Positions 53,531 through 62,730 of a stretch of 64,000 nucleotides of DNA are shown piece after piece. A program made the translations under genes and the position numbers. The notes beneath the pieces were generated by a model. The model saw nothing but the letters and a program-made list of their open reading frames with translations, ran no database searches and was not told the DNA's origin. The stretch covers positions 62,001 through 126,000 of the forward strand of contig NZ_JAJQYA010000010.1 in NCBI RefSeq assembly GCF_021729155.1, written 5' to 3'. Positions within the stretch are counted from its first letter, which is position 1. Every line of letters starts with the position of its first letter. The DNA comes from Membranihabitans marinus. GTDB lineage: Bacteria; Bacteroidota; Bacteroidia; Chitinophagales; Saprospiraceae.

Positions 53531-53931
53531 GATATTATAGTTTTATGCATTAATGATCGATATTATAGGGTGATGCAATTGCGCCTAAAGCGGAATTTTT
53601 TTCCAGTCAACCTCACCAGCTATCCACCCTCAGATATTCATCTATTCCAGCCATTCTTTACCTCAAAATCTTATTTCACTTTTTGTTTGCCGAACAATTA
53701 TCCGAGTTGTAATCCTGATTTCTATATATCCTAGAAATCCATTTTCGAAGCTCGAATCCATGATTCTAGTTACTAATTAACCAGTGATCTTTAAGCTGAT
53801 GTATTATTGCTTAATAGTGAATACTTTATCAAAGTAATTCTAACATATATTCTTAAAGATGTCCCTAAAATAAAAATGAAAACTAATCCCTAAATAGTTC
53901 CTGAAAATGAATAATCCAAAATATGTAAAGA
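53531..53931. other. Gene-free stretch, 400 bp
   Basis: AT-rich sequence between the transposase gene and the ion-channel operon. No coding frame, terminal repeat or hairpin stood out. Confidence 0.4.
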
Positions 53932-54252
53932 CTAAAAAATCAACTCCATCATTTTTTGAATTGAATCTGATTTTTTTAGTTCTTCTTCGGCATATTTTTT
54001 TAATTGGATTTTTTCTGCGAATTTTTCTTTTTTCAAAGTAGTAAATCTAAAATATGCTATAATCGTTCCTATTAGGTATGATACCCAACCCCAAGAAGGG
54101 TAGAAATAGATTAATGCAATACAAATGATATGAGCAAATAAGAAATTAAAAGGTTGAAATCTTCCAGTTTTTGCAAAATTATAAAGCCAAATTGAGCCTA
54201 ATAGTAAATACTTTTTTGGTTTTATATCTATATGAAATTCCTCTAATTTCAT
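53932..54252 (-). CDS. Small hypothetical membrane protein, third gene of channel operon
   Basis: The 106-residue product has two membrane helices (about residues 36-51 and 53-68) and a charged Lys/Glu-rich C-terminal helix (TTLKKEKFAEKIQLKKYAEEE). No family was recognised. It starts 17 bp after the stop of the interrupted gene and is on the same strand as the ion channel, so a shared mRNA is likely. Confidence 0.6.
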   Translation of the reverse strand: MKLEEFHIDIKPKKYLLLGSIWLYNFAKTGRFQPFNFLFAHIICIALIYFYPSWGWVSYLIGTIIAYFRFTTLKKEKFAEKIQLKKYAEEELKKSDSIQKMMELIF

Positions 54253-54269
54253 AAGATAGTGATTATGTT

Positions 54270-54742
54270 TTATTTAAAGCCATTAATGGAAGTAGCTAAA
54301 ACTGTTTTCAATACTGATTTTAATTTTGAAATTAGGATTGAAATTTGTTGCAATTCATTACTGTTTTTTTCTTTATCTAGTTCAAGAATATCGACAATGT
54401 CAGAGGACTTTTTTTGAAATTCAATCATCATATTTACTAATTCAACTGTCTCTTTTGGATCTAAATATTCGTCTTCAACAAATCTATTTGCTTCATTTTT
54501 TAGAACAGTATATGATCCTGCTAATTTGTTTACCAAAGTAGATGGACGATAACCTAGGGTGAAACTTATTGCTTTGTCGAATTCAGTTTTTGTAATATTT
54601 TTTTTTTTTTTTTTAATTCCACAGAAAATTCACCACCAACTGATCTGATAGGAGTAGAATGCGCATCTTTAAATATTATATTACTAGTGACTTTACCTAG
54701 ATCCCGTCCTACTTGATTAATGGCACTTTGTAAAAAACTCAT
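54270..54742 (-). pseudogene. Hypothetical gene interrupted at a 17-A homopolymer (frameshift or slippage site)
   Basis: From the ATG at 54742 the frame reads MSFLQSAINQVGRDLGKV and continues to a poly-Lys stretch encoded by 17 consecutive A (T at 54598-54614 on the + strand). It then shifts and stops at 54566-54568. In the neighbouring frame the sequence continues sensibly (NITKTEFDKAISFTLGYRPS ... to ATSINGFK, stop at 54270). One extra A, or two fewer, would join them into a protein of about 157 residues. The C-terminal part is helical and acidic. The start lies 18 bp after the channel stop and the end 17 bp before the next gene, as in a working operon. It could be a phase-variable gene, one expressed by slippage, a true pseudogene, or a sequencing error in the homopolymer. 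Confidence 0.65.
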
Positions 54743-54760
54743 TAGTTGTATTTTATATAA

Positions 54761-55546
54761 TTAAATTAAATCCTTTCCGCAATGAGGACATTTTTTATCC
54801 TTGTTTTTGATTCGTATTTCATCTATAAAACCACTGCTTATGATTCCAGTTGGGAGGGCAATAAGGCCAATTCCAATTATTGCGATGACTCCACTAATAA
54901 AGCGTCCTATGCCTGTAACAGGATAAATATCACCATATCCAACTGTTGTTAGTGTGGCAATTGCCCACCAAAAGCTATCAAGAATACTAGAAAATTTATC
55001 AGGTTGGTGAGGATGTTCTACGTAATACATGATAAAAGATGAAATTAATATGATTATCAAGGATATAAATCCAGTCATGATTAATTCAGATTTTTTATCT
55101 CGAATAACATTGCCTATAAGGTGAATAGATTTATCGTATCTGCCAATTTTTAAAATTCTAAAGAAGCGAATGAATCGAAGTATACGAAGAAACCTTAAAT
55201 CCATTGTTATAAAAAGTGGTAGGTAAAAAGGTAGTATCGATAGGAGATCGATAATACCGAAACCTGAAAAAATAAATATAACTGCGGATTTTATTTTTGA
55301 AGAAGTTGGGTGGGTATACTCAGAAACATATATTCGAATTAAATATTCAATTGTAAAAATAACGATGGAAGTCAATTCAAATATTTCTAAAAATTGATTA
55401 AAAATAATTGATCTATTTGAAGTGGTCTCAAATATCATTGCTGCTAAATTGAGCAATATTAAAGTCATGATAAAAAAATAGAATATCAAATTAGATTTTG
55501 ATCGATTAGTTTCGTTGCTAACTATTTTATATAATTTCTTTTTCAA
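54761..55546 (-). CDS. Voltage-gated-type potassium channel / ion transporter
   Basis: The 261-residue inner-membrane protein has six helices. S4 carries regularly spaced Arg (RFLRILRFIRFFRILKIGRYD, near residue 117), the pore loop has the K+ selectivity filter TVGYGD (ATLTTVGYGDIYP), and there is a short C-terminal CPHCGKDLI metal-knuckle-like tail with one CxxC. The start is a TTG at 55546: the conserved N-terminal helix (KKKLYKIVSNE) precedes S1, and the next Met would fall inside S1. It is first in a minus-strand operon with the interrupted gene and the small membrane protein. The C-terminal tail could bind a metal or a partner. Confidence 0.88.
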   Translation of the reverse strand: MKKKLYKIVSNETNRSKSNLIFYFFIMTLILLNLAAMIFETTSNRSIIFNQFLEIFELTSIVIFTIEYLIRIYVSEYTHPTSSKIKSAVIFIFSGFGIIDLLSILPFYLPLFITMDLRFLRILRFIRFFRILKIGRYDKSIHLIGNVIRDKKSELIMTGFISLIIILISSFIMYYVEHPHQPDKFSSILDSFWWAIATLTTVGYGDIYPVTGIGRFISGVIAIIGIGLIALPTGIISSGFIDEIRIKNKDKKCPHCGKDLI

Positions 55547-55877
55547 TACTAATTTTATCTAAATTTTTTCAAATTGAATTGTGTTGAATACAAAAGTGTT
55601 TTATGGAAAAAATGCTTTACAATATAAATATAAAATTATGATTATATTATAATGTGCAAAATAGAATTAATGCAAAGATGGTTTGTGGTCAAATTATTGT
55701 AATGCTTTATAGCCTCTTTTGATAATTGAAGATTTAAGCGATTAATAACTTTTGTATCTGTCTACTAAGTTTACTAACTGTGTTGATAAGCTTTATTAAT
55801 AATTTATTGTTGGTAATGTGGCTACATATACCCTCCACGTCCTATTTTCCTCAAATTAACCCGGCTAAAAAATACTT
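55547..55877. other. Intergenic stretch, 331 bp
   Basis: AT-rich, with no gene or clear terminator seen. It should contain the promoter of the ion-channel operon. Confidence 0.35.
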
Positions 55878-56498
55878 TTAAGTAGATAACAGAATCCAAA
55901 GGATGAGAATAGGAACCAATATCTGAAGATGCTGGTTGAGGCGATCTCGATTGTTGAATTTTTTTCTGACCTTAGTCATGGCTCTGTAGGCCAAATTGCG
56001 CACTACTTGATGTTGAATGGATAGAATACTGGCAATTTCTTTGGCATCTAACTCTTGAAAATATCTTAAATAAATGATTTCACGCTCTCTTGGGGTGAGT
56101 TCATCCAAGATGGCTGAGGTCTGAGCCGATCTTTCTTCTATTTCTTCTTCTCTACAAATCTGTATTTCTGGACTCTCACCTACTGAGGGTTGAAAGGAAA
56201 TATTTTGTAATTTTTGTTCTTTTTTCTGTGACTTGATAATGAAATGTCTAAAACTTCTCAGAATATAGGGCAATGTATTGCCCTTGGGGATGAATTTGTC
56301 GGTATTTACAAAGAGTTCTAAGTAAAAATTTTGCAAATAGTCCTTTAAAAATTCTTCGTTTTTTTCAATTTGCAATCCATATATATACAATTCGTTGTAA
56401 CTATCCTTGTAAAAGGACTCAAAAGCCCCTTCCTCACCCCTAATGTGGGACTGAAGTTGATTTTTAAAATTTTTGGATAGAGATTGCTTCCTCACCAT
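55878..56498 (-). CDS. ECF RNA polymerase sigma factor with hydrophobic C-terminal tail
   Basis: The 206-residue protein has sigma region 2 (EGAFESFYKDSYNELYIYG, LKDYLQNFYLELF) and region 4 (LDELTPREREIIYLRYFQEL, then the HTH AKEIASILSIQHQVVRNLAYRA). The last 15 residues (ILVPILILWILLS) are strongly hydrophobic and could anchor the factor in the membrane. It diverges from the FecR gene, as in FecI/FecR-type trans-envelope systems controlling SusC/D loci, so it probably drives PUL 2. Confidence 0.88.
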   Translation of the reverse strand: MVRKQSLSKNFKNQLQSHIRGEEGAFESFYKDSYNELYIYGLQIEKNEEFLKDYLQNFYLELFVNTDKFIPKGNTLPYILRSFRHFIIKSQKKEQKLQNISFQPSVGESPEIQICREEEIEERSAQTSAILDELTPREREIIYLRYFQELDAKEIASILSIQHQVVRNLAYRAMTKVRKKFNNRDRLNQHLQILVPILILWILLST

Positions 56499-56745
56499 GT
56501 CTAATTTGGAGTAATTAAAGTAAATTTAATAAATACAACAAGCATTTCACATAAGATCATAGTTTTTAGACAAATTTAGAAGGATTAGTATTTGATTTTT
56601 ATATAAAGTCAATAATTTTCAACCTCAATCGCAAGTCTTAATTTCCTTATCTATTCCCCCATTCTACACCTTTTTTTTAAAAATAATTTAAAAAAAATAT
56701 AAAAACGGGTTACACTGCCTTCATATTTTGACTGGGTATGGTATA

Positions 56746-56753
56746 TAACTTTG
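56746..56753 (+). promoter_or_regulatory. Candidate Bacteroidota promoter -7 box for fecR-susCD
   Basis: TAACTTTG matches the TAnnTTTG -7 consensus. A TTTG lies upstream at 56727-56730, but the 15-bp gap is shorter than the usual spacing. The box is 22 bp before the proposed TTG start of fecR. Confidence 0.35.
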
Positions 56754-56775
56754 ATAAAAGATAAAACACAAACTT

Positions 56776-57822
56776 TTGGATCAGAATAAATATATTCATT
56801 TCACCGCGGTCGATTTTATGGACGACACCAACTTTAGAAGTTGGATTAGACATAATACCGCAAATGAAGATTGGCTGAATTTTCTTGCCAGCCATCCTCA
56901 ACAAAAGCGAGAAGTCGATACCGCACGACAACTATTACAAGAATTATACGGAAAATATAAAGCCGATGAATTGCCCGCTAATCTTATCGAATTGGAATGG
57001 GTGAAATTCAAACTAAAAGCAGAAGGAGAAAAAAAGTACCCTAAACAGGCTGCAAGAAAAATATCTTCTATATATAGTAGCCTGGCCATCGCCGCTTCCC
57101 TTCTCGTCCTTGTCGGATTGGGATTTTGGCTCTTTCAATCAGAAGATGGTCCCCAATCCTTTATGGAATACCACACCCAAGCGGGACAAATAGAAAAAAT
57201 AAATCTCCCAGATTCAACCCAAGTTGTGCTTAATGCAAATTCAAGTTTGATTCTTCCCCAATCTTTTTCTTCGGATAAGCCCCGACGTGTCCAATTGATA
57301 GGGGAAGGACATTTTGATGTCACTCCAGCTGTGAATGCCCAAAACGCATTTGTGGTAGAAATGAACAAGTCTTCCATTCAAGTATTGGGAACAAAATTTA
57401 ATGCTAAAAATTCTACCAACATTGTTGCCGTGGCTTTGGAAGAAGGCAATGTCAGATTCCACTACTTAAATGCATTGAATAAAATGGATGAAGTAGATAT
57501 TCGCCCAGGAGAATACCTCAGTCTGGATAACCAAAGAAGGATATCTACTGAGAATATTGATGATATAGAGCAATTTGGACGTTGGACAGATGGCTATTTT
57601 ATATATGATAAAACAGAAGTTGATCAAATTTTAAAAGATATCGAAAATCAATTTAGCGTTGAATTTACCTCCATGCCCAAAGACTTAAAAAATCGCAAAG
57701 TCAACGGTGTCGTGTCGGCTACATCGCTATCTGAAGCCCTAGAGGTTATACAAATACTGTTGGATGTGGAAACCACTCTAGCACAAGATTCTAGTATTGT
57801 CATTAATTATCGAAAAAATTAA
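56776..57822 (+). CDS. FecR-family anti-sigma / sigma-regulator
   Basis: The 348-residue single-pass protein would hold the ECF sigma factor until the outer-membrane receptor signals. It has an N-terminal cytoplasmic domain, one membrane helix (about residues 98-118; SSLAIAASLLVLVGLGFWLF), the FecR domain (about 130-230; EYHTQAGQIEKINLPDSTQVVLN, FDVTPAVNAQNAFVVE) and a C-terminal STN-like segment (IENQFSVEFTSMPK). The proposed start is TTG at 56776, because KYIHFTAVDFMDDTNFRSW matches the conserved N-terminus of Bacteroidota FecR proteins and an in-frame stop lies at 56755. The next ATG (56818) would delete part of it. It is followed by susC after 10 bp. Confidence 0.9.
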   Translation: MDQNKYIHFTAVDFMDDTNFRSWIRHNTANEDWLNFLASHPQQKREVDTARQLLQELYGKYKADELPANLIELEWVKFKLKAEGEKKYPKQAARKISSIYSSLAIAASLLVLVGLGFWLFQSEDGPQSFMEYHTQAGQIEKINLPDSTQVVLNANSSLILPQSFSSDKPRRVQLIGEGHFDVTPAVNAQNAFVVEMNKSSIQVLGTKFNAKNSTNIVAVALEEGNVRFHYLNALNKMDEVDIRPGEYLSLDNQRRISTENIDDIEQFGRWTDGYFIYDKTEVDQILKDIENQFSVEFTSMPKDLKNRKVNGVVSATSLSEALEVIQILLDVETTLAQDSSIVINYRKN

Positions 57823-57832
57823 ACAATAAAAT

Positions 57833-60800
57833 ATGAATACATTTTATCATCGAATGAAGCATCCCTTACTCAATGTCTTGCCATTGGTAGTCTTGCTGTT
57901 TAGTTCATTTAATAGTTGGTCTAATCCAGATTATCTAAATGTCCAGTTTGGCAGCAAAGAAGTAACCTTTGATCGTGGCACCCCTGTGGTATCAGTGATA
58001 AAAGCCATAGAAACAGATTTCAAAGTAAGATTTACTTATGAGGCGGGATTGTTAAAAAATTTGGGACTTACCAAACCCTTTACCGTTAAAGAATCTAAAT
58101 TGGATGAAGCTTTATTGGCTTTGTTTTCAGAATTTAAAGTGGAGTGTACTAAAATAGGACAAAAGTTATATGTCCTTAAAGGCAGTCCTCCGGCTGAAAT
58201 GAAAAATCAAACTAAGCCACAAGGTAATGAAGCCAATACTCCCAAGGCTGAGCCCATTGAAGTATCTGGTAAGGTAACCGACGAAGCCAATGAACCTTTA
58301 ATAGGAGTAAACATCTTCGAAAAATCAAACCCTACCAATGGAGTGAGTTCTGATTTTGATGGCAACTTTAAAATAAAAGTTAGCGATGCAAGTGCTCAGT
58401 TGGTGTTTTCATATTTGGGTTATGAAACTCAAGAAGTCAAAGTAGCTGGTCGACAGAATATCAATGTAGTACTAGCGACCAATTCTGCACTGATTCAGGA
58501 AGTGGTGGTAACTGCCTTGGGTGTAGAAAAGGATGAAAAATTATTAACCTCAAACGTCCAGGCCATTCAATCCGAAGATATTAGTCGGGGTCGACAAGAG
58601 AGTATATTGAGTGCATTGGAAGGAAAAGTTTCCGGTGTGCAAATATCTTCTACTTCTGGTGCCCCAGGAGCTTCTACTGAGATTATACTTAGAGGAGCTA
58701 CTTCTGTGGATGGAGACAATCAACCTCTAATCGTAGTGGATGGTATTCCCATTTCCAATGCCAGTACTTCAGGTACTATGAACAGAGCGTCAGATATCAA
58801 TCCCAACGATATTGCCTCGGTTTCTGTACTAAAAGGTGCGTCAGCGGCAGCACTCTACGGTATCGATGCCGCCAATGGTGCCATTATCATTACAACCAAA
58901 AGTGGAAAAAAAGGAAAAATCCAAGTGGGATTCAATTCATATTACGGAATGTCACAAGTCGTGAATCTTCACGATCAACAAGATCTTTATACCACAGGTT
59001 ATAGCGGTCTGTACAACGGAACTACTTTTTCTCATTGGGGTCCGAGATATCGAAAAAGCGATGAAGTGTATAACAATGTCGAAGACTTTTTTCAAACAGG
59101 TACCAATTTCAAAACAGACTTGAGCTTAAGTGGTGGAACGGATAATTTAACCTATTACTTTTCTGGTTCCAACCTCAACGAAGGTGGAATTGTACCCAAT
59201 ACAGATTACACCAAACGATCGCTCTTGATGAAGGTAGGTTCACAATTGACCGATCGCCTTAAAATGAATGCCACCGTCAATGCTATTTATGTAGACAATA
59301 ACTACGGAATCGTCGGTGCATCTGGAGGTTGGTTGTCTTCCGTTTACCGATGGCCGAGATGGGACAATATGGCTGAATACACCAATCCCGATGGTTCTGA
59401 GAGAAATATTTGGGATCCCGTTTCTGGTGATCTTTCGACCGTGCCCGACAATCCATGGTGGACGGCTTACCACAAAGTGAGAAACGATGAAATGAATCGT
59501 GTTTTAGGAAACATTCATTTGACCTATAAATTGACAGATTGGTTGGACTTGGATTATAGAATTGGTCGAGATTTCTACAATCAACACTATAAGTCCGTTC
59601 AAGAATGGGGTTCATCGGGAAGTGCCTATGAAGGTGCCATCAGTGAGTTTGATAGAAATAGCAATAAATGGACATCAACATTCCTAGCCAAAATGGATTT
59701 CACCCTAGCAGATGATTTCAATTTCAATGTGATCTTGGGTAATAATATACAGTCGGATTATGCGGAGAGAACCAGTGTAAGTGGAACTCAGTTTAAAAAC
59801 CCCGACCTTCACAGTATCAACAACCTCAAAGATATTCAAAACAGTCAAGCCACTGGACAAAGAAGGGTGATTGGTGCCTTTGGAGATGTGAAATTGGATT
59901 ATAAAAGAATGCTAATCCTAGGGGTTACCATGAGAAACGACTGGTCATCAACTTTGCCATTGGCCAATCGATCTTTCTTCTATCCTTCATATAGCATGGG
60001 CTTTATATTTAGCGAGTTAATGGATCCAAGTAGTCAAGACATCTTGTCTTTTGGTAAGATTAGATTGTCTTATGCCGAAGTGGGTAAGGATGCACCAGCT
60101 CATAAGTTGACCCAGGTATTGGAACAGTACTTAGGTATTGGCGGTGGTTGGAAAAATGGTGCCTTTGCGGGTAACCCAGCTCTAAAGCCCGAAATCACGA
60201 GAGAATTCGAAGCCGGTATCGACTTGAGATTCTTTAAAGGTAGATTGGGATTAGATGCGACTTATTACCAGCGAGTCAGTGATGATCAGATTATCACCCC
60301 ACGGGTAACTCCGGTTACCGGTGCCATCTTACAGACGGTGAATAGCGGTTCTGTGGAAAACAAAGGGGTGGAAGTGGCCATTAATGCCAAACCCATTGAA
60401 TCCGATAACTTTAAGTGGAAAATTACTTTAAATGCCTTTGGCAATAGATCTAAATTGACCAAACTATTTGGTGACTTGGTTGAGTTCCCAGTAACTTATG
60501 GACAGGTATCCTCTATTGCGATAGCGAGTTCTCGACTAGGAGAGCCTTTGTTTAGTGTGATAGGTACCGATTATCAGCGCACCGACGATGGAGTAGTCAT
60601 CGTAGACGAAGAAGGATATCCATTAATAGATAATGAGAAAAAATACATTGGAAACCGCGAGCCAGATTTATGGTACGGAATAGTCAATACTTTTGATTTG
60701 TTCCGCGATTTTGAATTCAGTTTCCAAGTAGATGGTGCCATCGGTGGCGATGTGCTCAATGCCACTGGAGCTTCTATGTTGCAGAGCGGTCTTCATACCA

Positions 60801-61216
60801 TGGTAGAAGAATACCGACGTGAAGAATTTGTATTTGATGGAGTAGTGGAAAACGAAGATGGAAGTTATTCACCAAATTCCACTCCTGTGGTTTTGGATAG
60901 AAACTTCTTTACGCAGAATTATGGTCTTGTAGGTAGCAACTTTGTAGAGACGGTTAATTGGTTGAGATTGAGAAATGTCGGTTTGACTTATTTCTTGCCC
61001 AATCATATAATCTCTAGGCTGAATATTTCTTCGCTTTCTTTCAATGTGTCGGCTCAAAACCTATTTTTAATGACTGATTACTCTGGTGGAGATCCCCAGG
61101 TAAACAATGCTGGACCTAATGGTGGTGGTGCAAGTGGTGCTGGAACCATGGGTGTAGATTACTATCAGGTGCCTGCACGAAGATCTCTTTCTTTAGGACT
61201 CAACGTAAAATTTTAA
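57833..61216 (+). CDS. SusC/RagA-family TonB-linked transporter with STN signalling domain (PUL 2)
   Basis: The 1127-residue outer-membrane importer has a signal peptide (ending near FNSWS) and an STN/secretin-TonB N-terminal domain (about residues 34-112; VQFGSKEVTFDRGTPVV ... KLYVLKG). It continues with a linker, a carboxypeptidase-regulatory-like domain (about 145-220), the SusC motif EVVVTALGVEKDE (about 223), a plug domain and the barrel. The STN domain is the part that talks to FecR, and the fecR gene is 10 bp upstream, so signalling through FecR to the divergent ECF sigma factor is expected. The substrate is unknown. Confidence 0.95.
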   Translation: MNTFYHRMKHPLLNVLPLVVLLFSSFNSWSNPDYLNVQFGSKEVTFDRGTPVVSVIKAIETDFKVRFTYEAGLLKNLGLTKPFTVKESKLDEALLALFSEFKVECTKIGQKLYVLKGSPPAEMKNQTKPQGNEANTPKAEPIEVSGKVTDEANEPLIGVNIFEKSNPTNGVSSDFDGNFKIKVSDASAQLVFSYLGYETQEVKVAGRQNINVVLATNSALIQEVVVTALGVEKDEKLLTSNVQAIQSEDISRGRQESILSALEGKVSGVQISSTSGAPGASTEIILRGATSVDGDNQPLIVVDGIPISNASTSGTMNRASDINPNDIASVSVLKGASAAALYGIDAANGAIIITTKSGKKGKIQVGFNSYYGMSQVVNLHDQQDLYTTGYSGLYNGTTFSHWGPRYRKSDEVYNNVEDFFQTGTNFKTDLSLSGGTDNLTYYFSGSNLNEGGIVPNTDYTKRSLLMKVGSQLTDRLKMNATVNAIYVDNNYGIVGASGGWLSSVYRWPRWDNMAEYTNPDGSERNIWDPVSGDLSTVPDNPWWTAYHKVRNDEMNRVLGNIHLTYKLTDWLDLDYRIGRDFYNQHYKSVQEWGSSGSAYEGAISEFDRNSNKWTSTFLAKMDFTLADDFNFNVILGNNIQSDYAERTSVSGTQFKNPDLHSINNLKDIQNSQATGQRRVIGAFGDVKLDYKRMLILGVTMRNDWSSTLPLANRSFFYPSYSMGFIFSELMDPSSQDILSFGKIRLSYAEVGKDAPAHKLTQVLEQYLGIGGGWKNGAFAGNPALKPEITREFEAGIDLRFFKGRLGLDATYYQRVSDDQIITPRVTPVTGAILQTVNSGSVENKGVEVAINAKPIESDNFKWKITLNAFGNRSKLTKLFGDLVEFPVTYGQVSSIAIASSRLGEPLFSVIGTDYQRTDDGVVIVDEEGYPLIDNEKKYIGNREPDLWYGIVNTFDLFRDFEFSFQVDGAIGGDVLNATGASMLQSGLHTMVEEYRREEFVFDGVVENEDGSYSPNSTPVVLDRNFFTQNYGLVGSNFVETVNWLRLRNVGLTYFLPNHIISRLNISSLSFNVSAQNLFLMTDYSGGDPQVNNAGPNGGGASGAGTMGVDYYQVPARRSLSLGLNVKF

Positions 61217-61220
61217 GAAT

Positions 61221-62699
61221 ATGAAAATCAACTCAATATTTTATATACTCTTCGTTGTGCTAATCTCAATGTCATGTGATGACTTTTTAGATATCAACGA
61301 ATCAGTGGATACGCCAGAAACCACTTCTCCTAATTATTTAATGCCTGCTTTGCAGGGCAATCTTGCAGCTACTCATTATGAGCAAGGCGAGACGATCTCT
61401 TATTTCACTCAATATGTAACTACCCTTACTGGAGGTTATTCGCAAAAAGATCGATGGGATTATCGAAATACTTTGCGTGTGGGATTGTGGAGAAAAAATT
61501 ATTTTGACGTTGCGGGAAATGCGCACAAAATGATTGAAATAGCTCAGGAAGAAGGATCTGATAATTATGCTGGTGTTGGCCTTACCTTGAAGGCATTCTC
61601 ATTTTTGACAACAACTGATATTTTTGGTGAAATGCCAGTAGATGATGCATTTACTGGTATTTACAATCCAACTTATGACAATCAAGATATAGTATACGAT
61701 TATATCGATCAGTGGTTGGACGAAGCATTGGATCATTTTTCTAAGTCGGATGAAACCGATCGAATCATGGATAGTAGTGCCGATTTGATCTACGGTGGTG
61801 ATATCGATGCATGGGTGAGTTTTACCCACGCCATTAAGGCGCGTATGTATTTGCATACAGCCAATTTTGAGAATAAATACGAAGAGGTTTTATCGGAAAT
61901 TGATTTGGCCTATGAAAATTGGGAAGATCCGGTTTACAACTATTCCAGCGATCCGGTTAACGACTGGGAGCGAAATATGTGGGGACCATCACAAGCCCGA
62001 CCTCAGTGGGATTTTGTAACCAATGCCTTGAACAATAGTATTTCCACCGACTTTTTCATGAATGCTATGAGATTTGGAGATGAACTCGATCCCCGGATTA
62101 AAAAATTGACAACTCCTGGTGAAAATGGCAACTATTTTTCAGTGCCAGCGAGTGAAGGCTTAAGTGGTAATTCGCAAAACGATTTTGCCGATCTATACAA
62201 TGGATACTGGACCAAGGATGATTCTCCCATCATTGTAATTACAGAAGAGGAATTAAACTTTATCGAGGCGGAAGCTGCTTTTTATACCAATGATAAATCG
62301 AGAGCTTATGACGCCTATCTTGCAGGTATAGAAAATAATTTTCACAGACTTGGTGTTACTCTAGATACCATTGCCCTGTATATGGAGTCTCCATCGGTAG
62401 CTCAGTCTGCTGCGGAATTGACGATATCTGATATTATGATGCAAAAATATATTGCCTTGTACTTGCAACCAGAAACATGGGTGGATATGCGTAGATATCA
62501 CTACAATCCAGAAGTGTATACGGATTTGGAATACCCTGCCAATGTCTTGGATTTATACGAGGGCAAATACATTCAACGTCTTCCCTATGATCCTCAGACC
62601 GAATATATATACAACCCCAAAGAAATAGAAAGACTCGGGGCAAGAGATCCGCTCTGGTTGGTCGATATGGTATGGTGGGCCCAAGAGTCAACCTTGTAA
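61221..62699 (+). CDS. SusD/RagB-family lipoprotein (SusD-like 2 type, PUL 2)
   Basis: The 492-residue lipoprotein (lipobox SMSC, Cys 19) has the N-terminal CDDFLDINESVDTPETTSPN and later NFIEAEAAFYTNDKSRAYDAY regions of the SusD-like 2 (PF12771) group. It starts 4 bp after the susC stop and serves as the transporter lid and glycan binder. The shared position with an STN-type SusC suggests recognition of a distinct glycan or peptide from PUL 1. Confidence 0.92.
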   Translation: MKINSIFYILFVVLISMSCDDFLDINESVDTPETTSPNYLMPALQGNLAATHYEQGETISYFTQYVTTLTGGYSQKDRWDYRNTLRVGLWRKNYFDVAGNAHKMIEIAQEEGSDNYAGVGLTLKAFSFLTTTDIFGEMPVDDAFTGIYNPTYDNQDIVYDYIDQWLDEALDHFSKSDETDRIMDSSADLIYGGDIDAWVSFTHAIKARMYLHTANFENKYEEVLSEIDLAYENWEDPVYNYSSDPVNDWERNMWGPSQARPQWDFVTNALNNSISTDFFMNAMRFGDELDPRIKKLTTPGENGNYFSVPASEGLSGNSQNDFADLYNGYWTKDDSPIIVITEEELNFIEAEAAFYTNDKSRAYDAYLAGIENNFHRLGVTLDTIALYMESPSVAQSAAELTISDIMMQKYIALYLQPETWVDMRRYHYNPEVYTDLEYPANVLDLYEGKYIQRLPYDPQTEYIYNPKEIERLGARDPLWLVDMVWWAQESTL

Positions 62700-62730
62700 T
62701 TATTTTTATTTTGAATTCAATTAATTGATA

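Noticed and set aside
52500-53620. Terminal inverted repeats of an IS1595 element
   Set aside because: I compared both flanks of the transposase gene and found no convincing matching ends or 8-bp target duplication.
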